Assembly: GCA_934462715.1 (NCBI GenBank)
Contig: CAKSIJ010000006.1
Coordinates: 1 to 64,000, forward strand
Length of the DNA: 64,000 nucleotides
Direction: 5' to 3'
Source of the DNA: an uncultured Clostridia bacterium
GTDB taxonomy: Bacteria; Bacillota; Clostridia; UBA1381
The translations under genes and the position numbers were made by a program. The notes under the pieces are model-generated. The model worked only from the letters and a program-made list of their open reading frames with translations, was not told the DNA's origin and did not search any database. This document shows, piece by piece, positions 42,396 to 51,388 of this stretch (positions within the stretch are counted from its first letter, which is position 1; the number at the start of each line of letters is the position of its first letter).

Positions 42396-42427
42396 GGCGC
42401 AGCGAATAATTGAAAGGTGGCATTCAT

Positions 42428-43063
42428 ATGAATTTAATTTTATTAGGCCCGCCGGGAGCGGGAAAAGGTACCCAGGCGGAAATACTGTCCAAAAGGTTGG
42501 GCATAGATACCATTTCTACAGGTGTGATGCTGCGAAGTGCCATCAGAGAAAAAACGGAGCTTGGCAAGCTTGCTGAAGGATATATAAACGAAGGCAAGCT
42601 TGTTCCGGACGAGGTTGTTGTCGGAATAGTTAAAGAGCGATTGTCACAGGAGGACTGCAAAAAAGGATTTATCCTTGACGGCTTCCCCAGAACAACAGCT
42701 CAGGCTGAAGCTCTTACCGAAACCGGAATCAGAATCGACAAGGTTTTGTCCCTGGAAGTATCGGACGAAACAATTATCGAAAGGCTTTCGGGCAGACGTG
42801 AGTGCTCAAAGTGCGGAACACCGTATCATGTAGTATATAAGCCGTCATCTGCCGGCGATAAATGCTCGGAGTGTGACGGTGAGCTGATACAGAGAGCCGA
42901 TGACAATGAAGAAACTATTAAAAACCGTATAAAGGTTTATCATGAACAGACAGAGCCTATAAAGGAATACTATAAAAAGACCGGTAAGCTTGTAGTGGCT
43001 TACGGTAAGGATAAGCTTGAGGATACTACCGCTGAGGTAGCAAAAGCTCTCGGATTGGAATAA
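42428..43063 (+). CDS. adk: Adenylate kinase, zinc-type lid
   Basis: This 211-residue enzyme equilibrates ATP, ADP and AMP. It has the P-loop GPPGAGKGTQ, LDGFPRTTAQAEAL, and a lid domain with four cysteines (CSKCGTPYH and KCSECDG), typical of Gram-positive Adk with structural zinc. ATG 42428 is used, with AAAGGTGG upstream; ATG 42410 precedes that site. Confidence 0.97.
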   Translation: MNLILLGPPGAGKGTQAEILSKRLGIDTISTGVMLRSAIREKTELGKLAEGYINEGKLVPDEVVVGIVKERLSQEDCKKGFILDGFPRTTAQAEALTETGIRIDKVLSLEVSDETIIERLSGRRECSKCGTPYHVVYKPSSAGDKCSECDGELIQRADDNEETIKNRIKVYHEQTEPIKEYYKKTGKLVVAYGKDKLEDTTAEVAKALGLE

Positions 43064-43084
43064 GCTTGGCTTTGGGAGTAAATT

Positions 43085-43831
43085 ATGATTACTATTAAGT
43101 CAAGAACTGAGATTGAAAAGATGCGCATAGCCGGTAAGGTTACGGGCGACGCTTTGAAATTGGTTGAAGCTCATATTAAACCCGGTGTTTCAACTGCGTA
43201 TCTGGACAAAATAGCATACGATTTTATCAAATCCAAGGGCGGAACCCCATCCTTTCTTCACTATAACGGTTTTCCGGGCAGTATTTGTGCTTCTCCCAAT
43301 GATTGGGTTGTACACGGTATTCCGAGCAAAGAGGTTATACTTGCTGAGGGTGACATCATAAGTATCGACATGGGAGCGTGCGTTAACGGATACCACGGCG
43401 ATGCGGCGAGAACTTTTGCGGTAGGTAAAATTTCCGATGAAGCTCAAAGGCTGATTGATGTTACAAAGCAAAGCTTTTTTGAGGGTATCAAACACGCTGT
43501 GCATGGCGCTAAATTAGGTGATGTTTCGGCGGCTATTCAGGAATATGTTGAAAATAACGGCTTTTCCGTTGTCCGGGATTTGGTCGGACACGGAATCGGA
43601 AGAAATCTGCATGAGGATCCCAATGTTCCGAACTACGGACATAAGGGAAAGGGCTTAAGACTTGCGTCGGGAATGACGATTGCGGTAGAGCCTATGGTAA
43701 ATGCGGGTGATTACGATGTTTGTGTGCTTGATGACGACTGGACGGTCGTTACCGAGGACGGAAGCTTATCGGCGCATTATGAAAACACTATTCTGATAAA
43801 GCAGGGCGAATGTGAAATTTTAACGCTGTGA
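43085..43831 (+). CDS. map: Methionine aminopeptidase, type I
   Basis: This 248-residue metalloprotease removes N-terminal methionine. Metal ligands are the Asp residues in SIDMGACVNGYHGDAART, the His in VGHGIGRNLHEDPN, and the Glu residues in VEPMVNAG and SAHYENT. No N-terminal SH3 or zinc extension is present. Confidence 0.97.
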   Translation: MITIKSRTEIEKMRIAGKVTGDALKLVEAHIKPGVSTAYLDKIAYDFIKSKGGTPSFLHYNGFPGSICASPNDWVVHGIPSKEVILAEGDIISIDMGACVNGYHGDAARTFAVGKISDEAQRLIDVTKQSFFEGIKHAVHGAKLGDVSAAIQEYVENNGFSVVRDLVGHGIGRNLHEDPNVPNYGHKGKGLRLASGMTIAVEPMVNAGDYDVCVLDDDWTVVTEDGSLSAHYENTILIKQGECEILTL

Positions 43832-43840
43832 GGTGCGATT

Positions 43841-44086
43841 GTGGAAATTACAGTTGGAACAGTGGTTTTCTCAAAAGCCGGCAGAGATAAAAGGAAAATG
43901 CTTTTGGTTATCAAAACCTACGGCAATTACGCTTATGTCTGCGACGGTGATTTGAGAAAGGTTGATAAACCTAAAAAGAAAAAGCTTATTCATCTGCAGA
44001 GAACAAATTATACGGAGCTAATCGATCCGGATAATCTGACCAATTCGCAGGTGAGAGGAATATTAGACAAGTACAAACCTGTTTAA
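43841..44086 (+). CDS. KOW-domain RNA-binding protein (L14e/L6e-like)
   Basis: This 81-residue protein with a GTG start has a KOW-like beta barrel (GTVVFSKAGRDKRKMLLVIK) and a basic stretch KVDKPKKKKLIHLQR. Similar small proteins occur between map and infA in many Clostridia and are annotated as L14E/L6E/L27E-like; binding to the ribosome or RNA is inferred only. Confidence 0.85.
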   Translation: MEITVGTVVFSKAGRDKRKMLLVIKTYGNYAYVCDGDLRKVDKPKKKKLIHLQRTNYTELIDPDNLTNSQVRGILDKYKPV

Positions 44087-44109
44087 GAGATGTTGAAGGA
44101 GGTATTTCT

Positions 44110-44328
44110 TTGGCTAAAGACGATGTTTTGGAGCTTGAGGGTACGGTTGTTGAAACCTTGCCTAATGCAATGTTTAAGGTAGAGCTTGAAAACGGGCATC
44201 AGATACTTGCCCACATATCAGGCAAATTGAGAATGAACTTCATTAAAATTCTTCCCGGCGACAGGGTAAAGATTGAAATGTCGCCGTATGATTTGAGTCG
44301 AGGCAGAATTACATGGAGATCAAAATAA
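44110..44328 (+). CDS. infA: Translation initiation factor IF-1
   Basis: This 72-residue OB-fold protein binds the 30S A site. It has AKDDVLELEGTVVETLPNAM and GDRVKIEMSPYDLSRGRI. The start is TTG 44110 after AAGGAGG. Confidence 0.97.
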   Translation: MAKDDVLELEGTVVETLPNAMFKVELENGHQILAHISGKLRMNFIKILPGDRVKIEMSPYDLSRGRITWRSK

Positions 44329-44341
44329 GGAGGTAATTATA

Positions 44342-44455
44342 ATGAAAGTACGTCCATCCGTAAAGCCTATTTGCGAAAAGTGCAAAATTATAAAAAGAAA
44401 AGGAAAAGTAATGGTTATCTGTGAAAATCCTAAGCACAAACAGAAGCAAGGCTAA
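44342..44455 (+). CDS. rpmJ: Ribosomal protein L36
   Basis: This 37-residue zinc-ribbon protein reads MKVRPSVKPICEKCKIIKRK, then VMVICENPKHKQKQG. The CxxC/C...H ligands are intact. AAGGAGG lies 8 bases upstream. Confidence 0.97.
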   Translation: MKVRPSVKPICEKCKIIKRKGKVMVICENPKHKQKQG

Positions 44456-44615
44456 TGAACGTGCAAAACAGCACAAATTAATTAGTTAATTACTTATCTG
44501 AGTGCGGCTGTCGCAGAGATTGCTCATCTGCGGGGCTTGGGTAGGTTTTAAAATAATTATCTATATTTTTACAACACACACATACAATGTGATATTTATT
44601 CATGGAGGTGTAAGA
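44456..44615 (+). promoter_or_regulatory. Leader-like spacer before rpsM
   Basis: This 160-bp gap is the longest inside the spc-alpha part. It has a perfect CGCAGA/TCTGCG hairpin (44512-44532) followed by GGGCTTGGG, and an A+T-rich end before GGAGGTG. It could hold an alpha-operon promoter or leader, but no convincing -35/-10 pair was found. Confidence 0.45.
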
Positions 44616-44984
44616 ATGGCAAGAATCGCAGGTATTGATTTACCAAGAGAAAAAAGAGTTGAGGTCGGTCTGACATATATTTACGGTATCGGCTTATCAA
44701 GCGCTCAGAAGATTTTAGCTAAAAACGGTATCAACCCTGACACAAGAGTTAAGGATCTTACCGATGATGAAGTAAACAAGCTGAGAGAAACCATCGACGC
44801 AGAATTTACCGTTGAAGGCGACCTCAGAAGAAGAGTAGCATTAGACATCAAGAGATTGATGGAAATCGGCTGTTACAGAGGAATCCGTCACAGAAAGGGT
44901 CTTCCTGTAAGAGGTCAGAATACAAAGAACAATGCCAGAACAAGAAAAGGTCCCGCAAAGACCATGGCAAACAAGAAGAAATAA
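44616..44984 (+). CDS. rpsM: Ribosomal protein S13
   Basis: This 122-residue 30S head protein has MARIAGIDLPREKRVEVGLT, IYGIGLSSAQKIL, and RHRKGLPVRGQNTKNNART. ATG 44616 follows GGAGGTG; 38 further in-frame upstream codons lie in the leader and are not counted. Confidence 0.97.
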   Translation: MARIAGIDLPREKRVEVGLTYIYGIGLSSAQKILAKNGINPDTRVKDLTDDEVNKLRETIDAEFTVEGDLRRRVALDIKRLMEIGCYRGIRHRKGLPVRGQNTKNNARTRKGPAKTMANKKK

Positions 44985-45005
44985 TAAAGGAGGTACTGAA
45001 CTCAA

Positions 45006-45404
45006 ATGGCAAAAGTAGCTAGAAAGACTACAAGAACAAGACGTCGTGACAGAAAGAATATTGAGAAGGGTGCAGCGCACATCAGATCAACCTTCAATAA
45101 CACGATAGTTACTATCACAGATACAGCGGGTAATGCTTTATCATGGGCAAGTGCCGGTGGTTTAGGCTTCCGCGGTTCAAGAAAAAGCACTCCTTTTGCT
45201 GCTCAGACAGCAGCAGAAACAGCTGCAAAGGCTGCTATGGAGCACGGTCTTAAGACTGTTGAGGTTTATGTTAAGGGTCCGGGTGCCGGCAGAGAAGCCG
45301 CTATCAGAGCTCTTCAGGTTGCAGGACTTGAAGTTAGCATGATCAAGGACGTTACACCTATTCCTCATAACGGATGCAGACCGCCGAAGAGAAGACGTGT
45401 GTGA
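45006..45404 (+). CDS. rpsK: Ribosomal protein S11
   Basis: This 132-residue platform protein has HIRSTFNNTIVTITDTAGNA, GPGAGREAAIRALQ and PHNGCRPPKRRRV. Confidence 0.97.
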   Translation: MAKVARKTTRTRRRDRKNIEKGAAHIRSTFNNTIVTITDTAGNALSWASAGGLGFRGSRKSTPFAAQTAAETAAKAAMEHGLKTVEVYVKGPGAGREAAIRALQVAGLEVSMIKDVTPIPHNGCRPPKRRRV

Positions 45405-45442
45405 TATTTCGATTAGTTTTAGTTGAAGGAGGTTATTAAGGC

Positions 45443-46036
45443 ATGGCTAAAAATATGCAGCCCGTTTTAAAAAGATGTAAGACTTTAGGCATCGAGCCGG
45501 GTACTATGGGTGTTGACAGAAAGTCAAACAAGAACCCAAAGAGCGGCAGAAAGAAAATGTCTGAATACGGCTTACAGTTAAATGAAAAGCAAAAGGTTAA
45601 GTTTATTTACGGTGTACTTGAAAAGCAATTCCGTAAATACTATGTAATGGCAACCAAAAAGAATGGTATCACAGGTGAAATGCTTCTGCAAATCCTTGAA
45701 ACCAGACTTGACAACGTTATTTACAGACTCGGACTTGCCAACACAAGACGTGAAGCAAGACAGATTGTAAATCACGGTCACATCCTTGTTAACGGCAAGA
45801 AGGTTGACATTCCCTCATATCTTGTAAAACCCGGTGAGGTTATTACAATTAAGGAAAAGACAAAAAATTCTTCAAGAATTAAGGAAATCGTAGAGACAAA
45901 CGCTTCGAGAATTGTTCCTGATTGGTTGGATATGGATAAAAATACACTTACAGGCAAGGTTGTTTCACTGCCGAACAGAGAGCACATCGATTACGACGTA
46001 GAAGAACACTTGATCGTCGAATTGTATTCTAAGTAA
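45443..46036 (+). CDS. rpsD: Ribosomal protein S4
   Basis: This 197-residue primary-binding protein has an S4 domain (RLDNVIYRLGLANTRREARQ, VNHGHILVNGK). The N-terminal region lacks the four zinc cysteines: only KRCKTLG remains, so it is the C-minus form. Its start MAKNMQPVLKRCKTLGI is typical of Clostridia. Confidence 0.96.
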   Translation: MAKNMQPVLKRCKTLGIEPGTMGVDRKSNKNPKSGRKKMSEYGLQLNEKQKVKFIYGVLEKQFRKYYVMATKKNGITGEMLLQILETRLDNVIYRLGLANTRREARQIVNHGHILVNGKKVDIPSYLVKPGEVITIKEKTKNSSRIKEIVETNASRIVPDWLDMDKNTLTGKVVSLPNREHIDYDVEEHLIVELYSK

Positions 46037-46097
46037 TAAATGATGTCACCCTCGGTAAGTGGATAGGTTACATGAATATGTTAAGGAGGGTTTCAAA

Positions 46098-47042
46098 ATG
46101 ATAGAAATGGAAAAGCCCAATATTGAATGTACACAATTAACAGGTAATTACGGAAAGTTTGTTGTTACTCCGCTTGAGCGCGGTTACGGTACAACGTTAG
46201 GTAATTCATTACGCAGAATACTATTGTCCTCCTTACCGGGTTCAGCTGCAACCTCGGTAAAGATTGACGGTGTTCAGCATGAGTTCTCCACTATTCCGGG
46301 CGTTAGAGAAGATGTTACCGAAATTATTCTTAACATCAAGAAGCTTTCGCTAAAGCTTCACTCCGATTTACCAAAAACAGTATATATCGAAGCAAAGGGT
46401 GCCTGCGAAATTAAAGCAGGGGACATTAAGGCTGATGCAGATGTAGAAATTTTCAATCCGGATTTGCACATAGCAACTTTGAACGATGACGCAAATCTTT
46501 ATATGGAAATCACTCTTTCCAACGGCAGAGGCTATGTTTCTGCCGAAAGAAACAAGCAGTATATGCAGCCGCCTGTAGGCGTTATTCCGATAGATTCAAT
46601 CTATACGCCTATTACAAAGGTTAATTACACTGTTGAAAATACCGGCGTCGGTCAGTATTTGGACAGAGAAACGCTTACCGTTGACGTGTGGACCAACGGT
46701 AGCATTAAGCCCGAAGAGGCTATAAGCTTGTCTGCAAAGGTTATGAATGATCTTTTAAGATTATTTGTTGATTTATCCGAAGAGGCTAAAAACACCGAAG
46801 TCATTGTTGAAAAGGAAGAAAGTAAGAAAGAAAAAGTGCTTGAAATGACTATTGAAGAACTCGATTTGTCGGTTCGTTCGTATAATTGTTTGAAGCGTGC
46901 CGGTATCAATACCGTTGAGGATCTTATAAACAATTCCGAAGAGGACATGATGAAGGTAAGAAACCTCGGAAGAAAGTCGCTTGAAGAAGTTATTAATAAG
47001 CTTCACGGATTAGGACTCGCTCTTAAGAAAGAAGAAGAGTAA
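46098..47042 (+). CDS. rpoA: RNA polymerase alpha subunit
   Basis: This 314-residue subunit nucleates core assembly. The NTD has FVVTPLERGYGTTLGNSLRRI and EFSTIPGVREDVTEIILNIK; the CTD has LDLSVRSYNCLKRAGINTV, DLI and RNLGRKSLEEV, which bind UP elements and activators. ATG 46098 follows AAGGAGGG. Confidence 0.97.
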   Translation: MIEMEKPNIECTQLTGNYGKFVVTPLERGYGTTLGNSLRRILLSSLPGSAATSVKIDGVQHEFSTIPGVREDVTEIILNIKKLSLKLHSDLPKTVYIEAKGACEIKAGDIKADADVEIFNPDLHIATLNDDANLYMEITLSNGRGYVSAERNKQYMQPPVGVIPIDSIYTPITKVNYTVENTGVGQYLDRETLTVDVWTNGSIKPEEAISLSAKVMNDLLRLFVDLSEEAKNTEVIVEKEESKKEKVLEMTIEELDLSVRSYNCLKRAGINTVEDLINNSEEDMMKVRNLGRKSLEEVINKLHGLGLALKKEEE

Positions 47043-47117
47043 GAGCACAAATAGGTAATTGAGGGAACCTTGTTTTACAATTACCTATAAGAGCATGAAT
47101 GAAAGGAGATAATGTTA

Positions 47118-47459
47118 ATGCCGGGAACAAGAAAATTGAACCTGCCAACAGACCAGAGAATGGCTCTTTTGAGAAATCTCGTTACAAGTCTTTTGGAAAA
47201 CGGTAAAATTGAAACAACAGAAACCAGAGCTAAAGAAACCAGAAGCTTGGCTGAAAAAATGATTACTCTGGGTAAGACCAATACATTACATTCACGTCGT
47301 CAGGCTTTAGCGTTTATTACTAAGGAGGACGTTGTAACAAAGCTTTTTGCTGAAATCGCTCCGAAGTATGCTGACAGAAACGGCGGATATACAAGAATTA
47401 TAAAGATCGGACCTCGCCGCGGTGACGCTGCTCCGATGGCTATAGTTGAATTGGTTTAA
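47118..47459 (+). CDS. rplQ: Ribosomal protein L17
   Basis: This 113-residue 50S protein has MPGTRKLNLPTDQRMALLRN and GGYTRIIKIGPRRGDAAPMA. ATG 47118 gives 9 bases from AAAGGAG; ATG 47112 is only 3 away. It closes the superoperon. Confidence 0.97.
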   Translation: MPGTRKLNLPTDQRMALLRNLVTSLLENGKIETTETRAKETRSLAEKMITLGKTNTLHSRRQALAFITKEDVVTKLFAEIAPKYADRNGGYTRIIKIGPRRGDAAPMAIVELV

Positions 47460-47505
47460 TTTACTGATACTATCTTCGGTACCTCGTGTATTGTTGAAAA
47501 AAATA

Positions 47506-47545
47506 AAAAGATGGCCTTGACCTTTCGGTCGGGTCATCTTTTTTT
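47506..47545 (+). terminator. Terminator of the ribosomal superoperon
   Basis: AAAAAGATG.GCC..GACC pairs with GGTC.GGGTCATCTTTTT with small bulges and ends in seven T. Confidence 0.85.
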
Positions 47546-47569
47546 GTTATTAGGGCTACAGCACATTTG

Positions 47570-48655
47570 TTACCCATCATCTTTTTCGGTTGAATATATT
47601 GCATCGGGTATCGGCGACTGTTCAAGCATGACTTCCCTTCGTGCCTTTGCGTTATACTGCGCATAGTATTTGTGCGTAACCTCGATATTCTTGTGACCCA
47701 ACAGGTCGGCAACCATTTTTATATCTACGCCGTCCTCCAGAAGCTGGCAGGCAAAGGTTCGTCTGAGTGCGTGGGGTCGCGTTTTATCCGGATTTGTTAT
47801 TCCGGCGGTTAGGCAGTAATTCTTTAAAAGCTTTTCGATTCCCGAGATTGTAAAGCGTTTACCGCTTCGGTTTGTGAACAGTACACCTTTGTCACGTCCT
47901 CTGCCGATTGATTCCTCGTGCTTTAAATATTCTTCAAGCTTTTCCTTTACCTGTTCGGGCATATAAATTTCCTGCTGATCACCGCCTTTTCTGGTAACGA
48001 TAAATGAATTTGTGGGAAGATCTACATCCTCAACGTTAAGGTTGATAAGCTCGCTTACACGGATACCCGTTCCGAGATATGTGGTAAATATCGCTATATC
48101 ACGCTCACGGCGGTTATTGTACTCGGTAAGAAGCCTACCCTCGTAGTATTTTTCTCCGTTATATATAACGTCAAGCAATGAAAAGGTTTCCTGCGCCGTC
48201 AGCCGCTTTTTTATCTTTTGATGCAGCTTGGCAAAATCGACCTTATCGGTAATGTTCTCCTTTATTTGCTCCGTTTTGTAAAGATATATAAAAAGACCTC
48301 TGACAGCAGACATTTTCCGGTTTATTCCGTACGGAGAATTTTTGTAAACTCGTATGACGTGCTTGCCGGTAGGCGTTACCGTTTCCTGTTCATATTCTTT
48401 GAGGTAGGATTTAAAATGTATCAGGTCGCTTACTCTTAACGAATCTATATCCTTGACGGTTATTTCTGAGATGTCGGCTTTATCGGTTAAAATCCCGGCA
48501 ATCAGATAGTTAAAAAAAACTCTTATATCTATAGCATAGCCTATCTGTGTGTTAATGCTTTCTCCGCTGTAGTACTCGATTATATATTCCGAAACAAATC
48601 CGGGCATACATTCGGTGTACGCTTTTAAATATCCGTGCTTTTTGTTTACAGCCAT
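47570..48655 (-). CDS. Tyrosine recombinase (XerC/D/S-like)
   Basis: This 361-residue recombinase has a SAM-like N-terminal domain (VSEYIIEYYSGESINTQIGYAIDIRVFFNYL region) and a complete catalytic set: Arg199 in GTGIRVSEL, Lys223, His295 and Arg298 in HALRR, His321 in LLGHKN, and Tyr330 or 331. No phage genes or att-like duplications are nearby and it stands alone beside the ribosomal operon. A chromosomal dimer-resolution role is plausible: the size is nearer to single-recombinase XerS (~356) than XerC/D (~300). The upstream region has an A+T palindrome but no clear dif. Confidence 0.85.
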   Translation of the reverse strand: MAVNKKHGYLKAYTECMPGFVSEYIIEYYSGESINTQIGYAIDIRVFFNYLIAGILTDKADISEITVKDIDSLRVSDLIHFKSYLKEYEQETVTPTGKHVIRVYKNSPYGINRKMSAVRGLFIYLYKTEQIKENITDKVDFAKLHQKIKKRLTAQETFSLLDVIYNGEKYYEGRLLTEYNNRRERDIAIFTTYLGTGIRVSELINLNVEDVDLPTNSFIVTRKGGDQQEIYMPEQVKEKLEEYLKHEESIGRGRDKGVLFTNRSGKRFTISGIEKLLKNYCLTAGITNPDKTRPHALRRTFACQLLEDGVDIKMVADLLGHKNIEVTHKYYAQYNAKARREVMLEQSPIPDAIYSTEKDDG

Positions 48656-48774
48656 TTGATAATCACTCCGTAAATCAAGTATAAATTATACATTCATTAT
48701 ACATCAAATTAAAAGGAAAATCAACTTCATATTTTCAGTTTTGCGCTTTTATTTCATAAATTTTTATAAATTAC

Positions 48775-48803
48775 TTGAACAATATAAAGGATTATGGTAT
48801 AAT
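48775..48803 (+). promoter_or_regulatory. Sigma-A promoter for the DUF1015 gene
   Basis: TTGAAC and TATAAT are separated by 17 bp; the mRNA would start about 50 nt before the H-SD. Confidence 0.78.
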
Positions 48804-48859
48804 ACAATGGGTTGGATTTGGGCAATGTTTTTTGCTTCATTAACCGTAAAAAAAATATG

Positions 48860-48883
48860 TCGCTGCGGGCGGCGGAACGGAGG
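48860..48883 (+). promoter_or_regulatory. H-SD element upstream of the DUF1015 gene
   Basis: The sequence TCGCTGCGGGCGGCGG is a degenerate palindrome, but the 3' flank GGAACGGAGG, ATTATT, ATG is a perfect family match. Confidence 0.8.
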
Positions 48884-48889
48884 ATTATT

Positions 48890-50143
48890 ATGAATACCTT
48901 TACGAAAGCGGATATTCTGCTTCCGCAGAATGTTGAACTTGAAAAATGGAGCGTGATAGCGTGTGACCAATACACGTCCGAACCGGAGTATTGGGATAAA
49001 GTGAAAGAGATTGCAGGAAATGCTCCGTCAACGCTTAAGCTTACTTTCCCGGAGGTGTATCTGTCCGATGACGATGCTGAAAAAAGAATTGCAAAGATAA
49101 ATTCCGAAATGAAGAAATATCTCGACAGCGGAATTTTCAAGGAATATAACGACTGCATGATTTATGTGGAAAGAACTCTTTCAGACGGCAGAGTAAGAAA
49201 GGGATTAGTCGGAAAACTCGATCTGGAGGATTATGATTTTTCAAAGGGCTCGGGCTCACTTGTCAGAGCAACAGAGGGTACTGTTCTTGAAAGAATCCCG
49301 CCGAGAGTGAAAATAAGGGAAAATGCACCGCTGGAGCTTCCGCACATCATGATTCTGATTGATGACTCAGATAAAAAAGTGATAGAACCGATTGCGGAGA
49401 TTAAAGACAGTCTTGAAAAGGTGTACGATTTTGATTTGATGATGAACGGGGGACATATAACCGGCAGAGTACTTACAGATGAAGTCTGCACAAGAGTAAC
49501 GGACGGTCTGGAAAAGCTTTCATCGGAGTTTATGAGCAAATATAATATGCTTGAAGCTCCCGAGCTGATATTTGCGGTGGGCGACGGAAATCATTCTTTA
49601 GCAACTGCAAAAACCTGCTGGGAAAACATTAAAAAGATTCTTACGCCCGAAGAAGCAGAAAACCATCCGGCACGCTTTGCATTGTGCGAGATTGTTAATC
49701 TGCATGATGACGCACTTGAATTTGAACCTATACATAGGGTGGTGTTCGGTGTTGACGAAACAAAGCTTTTTGAAGAAATGAATAAGTTCTATAAAATTTC
49801 TTTTACCAATAACGGCGGTCAGTTCTTTGAATATGTCGGCAACGGCGAAAGAAAGGAAATTTACGTTGAGAATCCATCGAGCAGTCTGACTGTCGGAACA
49901 CTGCAAAATTTCCTTGATTACTACATTGAAAAATTCGGCGGTAAGGTCGATTACATTCATGGCGAAGAATCTGTTTTAAAGCTTTGCGCCAAGAAAGGCA
50001 ATATAGGATTTATTTTGCCCGGCATCAGCAAGAATCAGCTGTTCCCGACGGTAATTGCCGACGGAGCGCTCCCGAGAAAGACGTTTTCTATGGGTGAGGC
50101 TGACGAAAAGAGATTTTATCTTGAAGCCAAAAGAATAAGATAA
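48890..50143 (+). CDS. DUF1015 family protein
   Basis: This 417-residue protein belongs to the DUF1015 (SerC-linked, HTH-like annotated) family: it opens DILLPQNVELEKWSVIACDQ and has AVGDGNHSLATAKTCWE, a strongly conserved family motif. The family is often encoded beside serine biosynthesis genes elsewhere; its activity is unknown. Here it precedes birA by 22 bp, probably cotranscribed. ATG 48890 is fixed by the H-SD; upstream in-frame starts lie in the leader. Confidence 0.88.
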   Translation: MNTFTKADILLPQNVELEKWSVIACDQYTSEPEYWDKVKEIAGNAPSTLKLTFPEVYLSDDDAEKRIAKINSEMKKYLDSGIFKEYNDCMIYVERTLSDGRVRKGLVGKLDLEDYDFSKGSGSLVRATEGTVLERIPPRVKIRENAPLELPHIMILIDDSDKKVIEPIAEIKDSLEKVYDFDLMMNGGHITGRVLTDEVCTRVTDGLEKLSSEFMSKYNMLEAPELIFAVGDGNHSLATAKTCWENIKKILTPEEAENHPARFALCEIVNLHDDALEFEPIHRVVFGVDETKLFEEMNKFYKISFTNNGGQFFEYVGNGERKEIYVENPSSSLTVGTLQNFLDYYIEKFGGKVDYIHGEESVLKLCAKKGNIGFILPGISKNQLFPTVIADGALPRKTFSMGEADEKRFYLEAKRIR

Positions 50144-50165
50144 ATCCGCTGCGGAGGAAATACTG

Positions 50166-51134
50166 ATGAGAAAAGAAGATATTCTGAAGCTTTTGCGTGC
50201 AGAAAAAGGTTATGTATCGGGGGAAAAAATCAGCGAACGGTTAGGTATATCGAGAACCGCTGTGTGGAAGCATATAAATTCGCTAAAAAAAGAAGGATAT
50301 AATATAAGCTCGGTAAGCAGGAGAGGGTATATTTTTAAGGAATCAGATATTTTGAACGCTGATGAAATTGCCGATCGTTTGAAAACCGAAATAATAGGAA
50401 AAGAAATAGTTTTTGTTTCGGAAACCGATTCGACAAACAATATGGCAAAAAGAAACAGTGAAAGGGGCGACGGTACCGTATTTGCCGCCGACCGACAGAC
50501 GGCAGGCAGGGGAAGAAGCGGAAAGAAATGGCTTTCGGCAGACAGCGGAGGTCTGTTTATGAGCATACTCTTGAAGCCGGATTTGCCACCCGACTCGCTT
50601 TCAACGATGACGCTGGTTGTCGGTCTTGCTGTCACAAAAGCGTTGAGAAAGCTTACGGGTGAGGAAATTTGTATCAAATGGCCGAACGATATAGTTTTGA
50701 ATAAAAAGAAGCTGTGCGGTATTCTTTGCGAAATGTCGGCGGAGGTCGGTATGCTGAATTATGTGGTTTGCGGAATAGGAGTTAATGTTGGAAATGAAAA
50801 ATTTCCTGAAGAAATAGACAAGGTTGCCTGCTCCGTAAAGAGCGAAACGGGTAAGACACTGTTGAGAAGTGCAGTCTGTGCCGAAATACTCAACACCTTT
50901 GAAAAGGTGTATAAACAATTCCTTACTGACGGAATCGCTCCGCTTATTTCCGAATATAAAAAATACTGCATTACTCTCGGCAGAGATGTTACCGTTATAA
51001 AAAGAGGCGAAACCTACCGTGCTTACGCTATGGACGTTAATGACAGCGGTGAGCTTGTTGTAAGTACGACGGACGGTACGGAAACTCTGTATTCAGGCGA
51101 GGTATCCGTGCGCGGCTTATTGGGTTATGTATAA
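50166..51134 (+). CDS. birA: Biotin ligase/biotin operon repressor BirA
   Basis: This 322-residue bifunctional protein has an N-terminal winged HTH (residues ~1-60, ISERLGISRTAVWKHINSLK), a ligase domain with the GRGRSGKKWLS biotinyl-AMP loop and KWPNDIVLNKKK, and a C-terminal SH3-like domain. It biotinylates carboxylases and represses biotin genes. The stretch CCGCTGCGGAGG upstream may be a decayed H-SD. Confidence 0.95.
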   Translation: MRKEDILKLLRAEKGYVSGEKISERLGISRTAVWKHINSLKKEGYNISSVSRRGYIFKESDILNADEIADRLKTEIIGKEIVFVSETDSTNNMAKRNSERGDGTVFAADRQTAGRGRSGKKWLSADSGGLFMSILLKPDLPPDSLSTMTLVVGLAVTKALRKLTGEEICIKWPNDIVLNKKKLCGILCEMSAEVGMLNYVVCGIGVNVGNEKFPEEIDKVACSVKSETGKTLLRSAVCAEILNTFEKVYKQFLTDGIAPLISEYKKYCITLGRDVTVIKRGETYRAYAMDVNDSGELVVSTTDGTETLYSGEVSVRGLLGYV

Positions 51135-51205
51135 TCTTGAATTGTGAATAATTATACTCTTTTGTGTATATAAAGTTAATGTGAAATATGAATAATCTGT
51201 AAAAA

Positions 51206-51232
51206 TTAGCACTCTCATTGAAAGAGTGCTAA
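51206..51232 (+). promoter_or_regulatory. CIRCE operator (HrcA binding site)
   Basis: TTAGCACTC, nine bases, GAGTGCTAA is a perfect CIRCE element. It lies just upstream of the -35 of the htpG promoter. Confidence 0.97.
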
Positions 51233-51239
51233 TTTGCTA

Positions 51240-51268
51240 TTGACAAAAAAATATTAAAGTATTAAAAT
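51240..51268 (+). promoter_or_regulatory. Sigma-A promoter of htpG
   Basis: TTGACA and TAAAAT are separated by 17 bp. The predicted leader is about 150 nt and contains an R108 fragment and an H-SD. Confidence 0.82.
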
Positions 51269-51313
51269 ATAGATAAACAAATTATTATAGTGTTGTGATT
51301 TCATATCATGGCA

Positions 51314-51388
51314 AATTTTAACGTGAAAAATATGCTGCGCATCTCACCTCTTTTCGAGGTTCGGAGTATATTTTCACATTGAGATTTA
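51314..51388 (+). repeat. R108 partial copy fused to the htpG H-SD
   Basis: GTGAAAAATATGCTGCGC, ATCTCACCTCTTTTCGAGG, TTCGGAGTATA, TTTTCACATTGAGATTT match the lonB copy in order, but about 45 bp of the unit interior (CATACGCCGTCACC ... CAACCTG) is absent. It joins the H-SD without a gap. Confidence 0.85.

Noticed and set aside
48656..48780. dif-like site next to the recombinase
   Set aside because: ATTTCATAAATTTTTATAAATT is A+T-rich and partly repeated, but does not match dif arms I know; position near the terminus cannot be judged.
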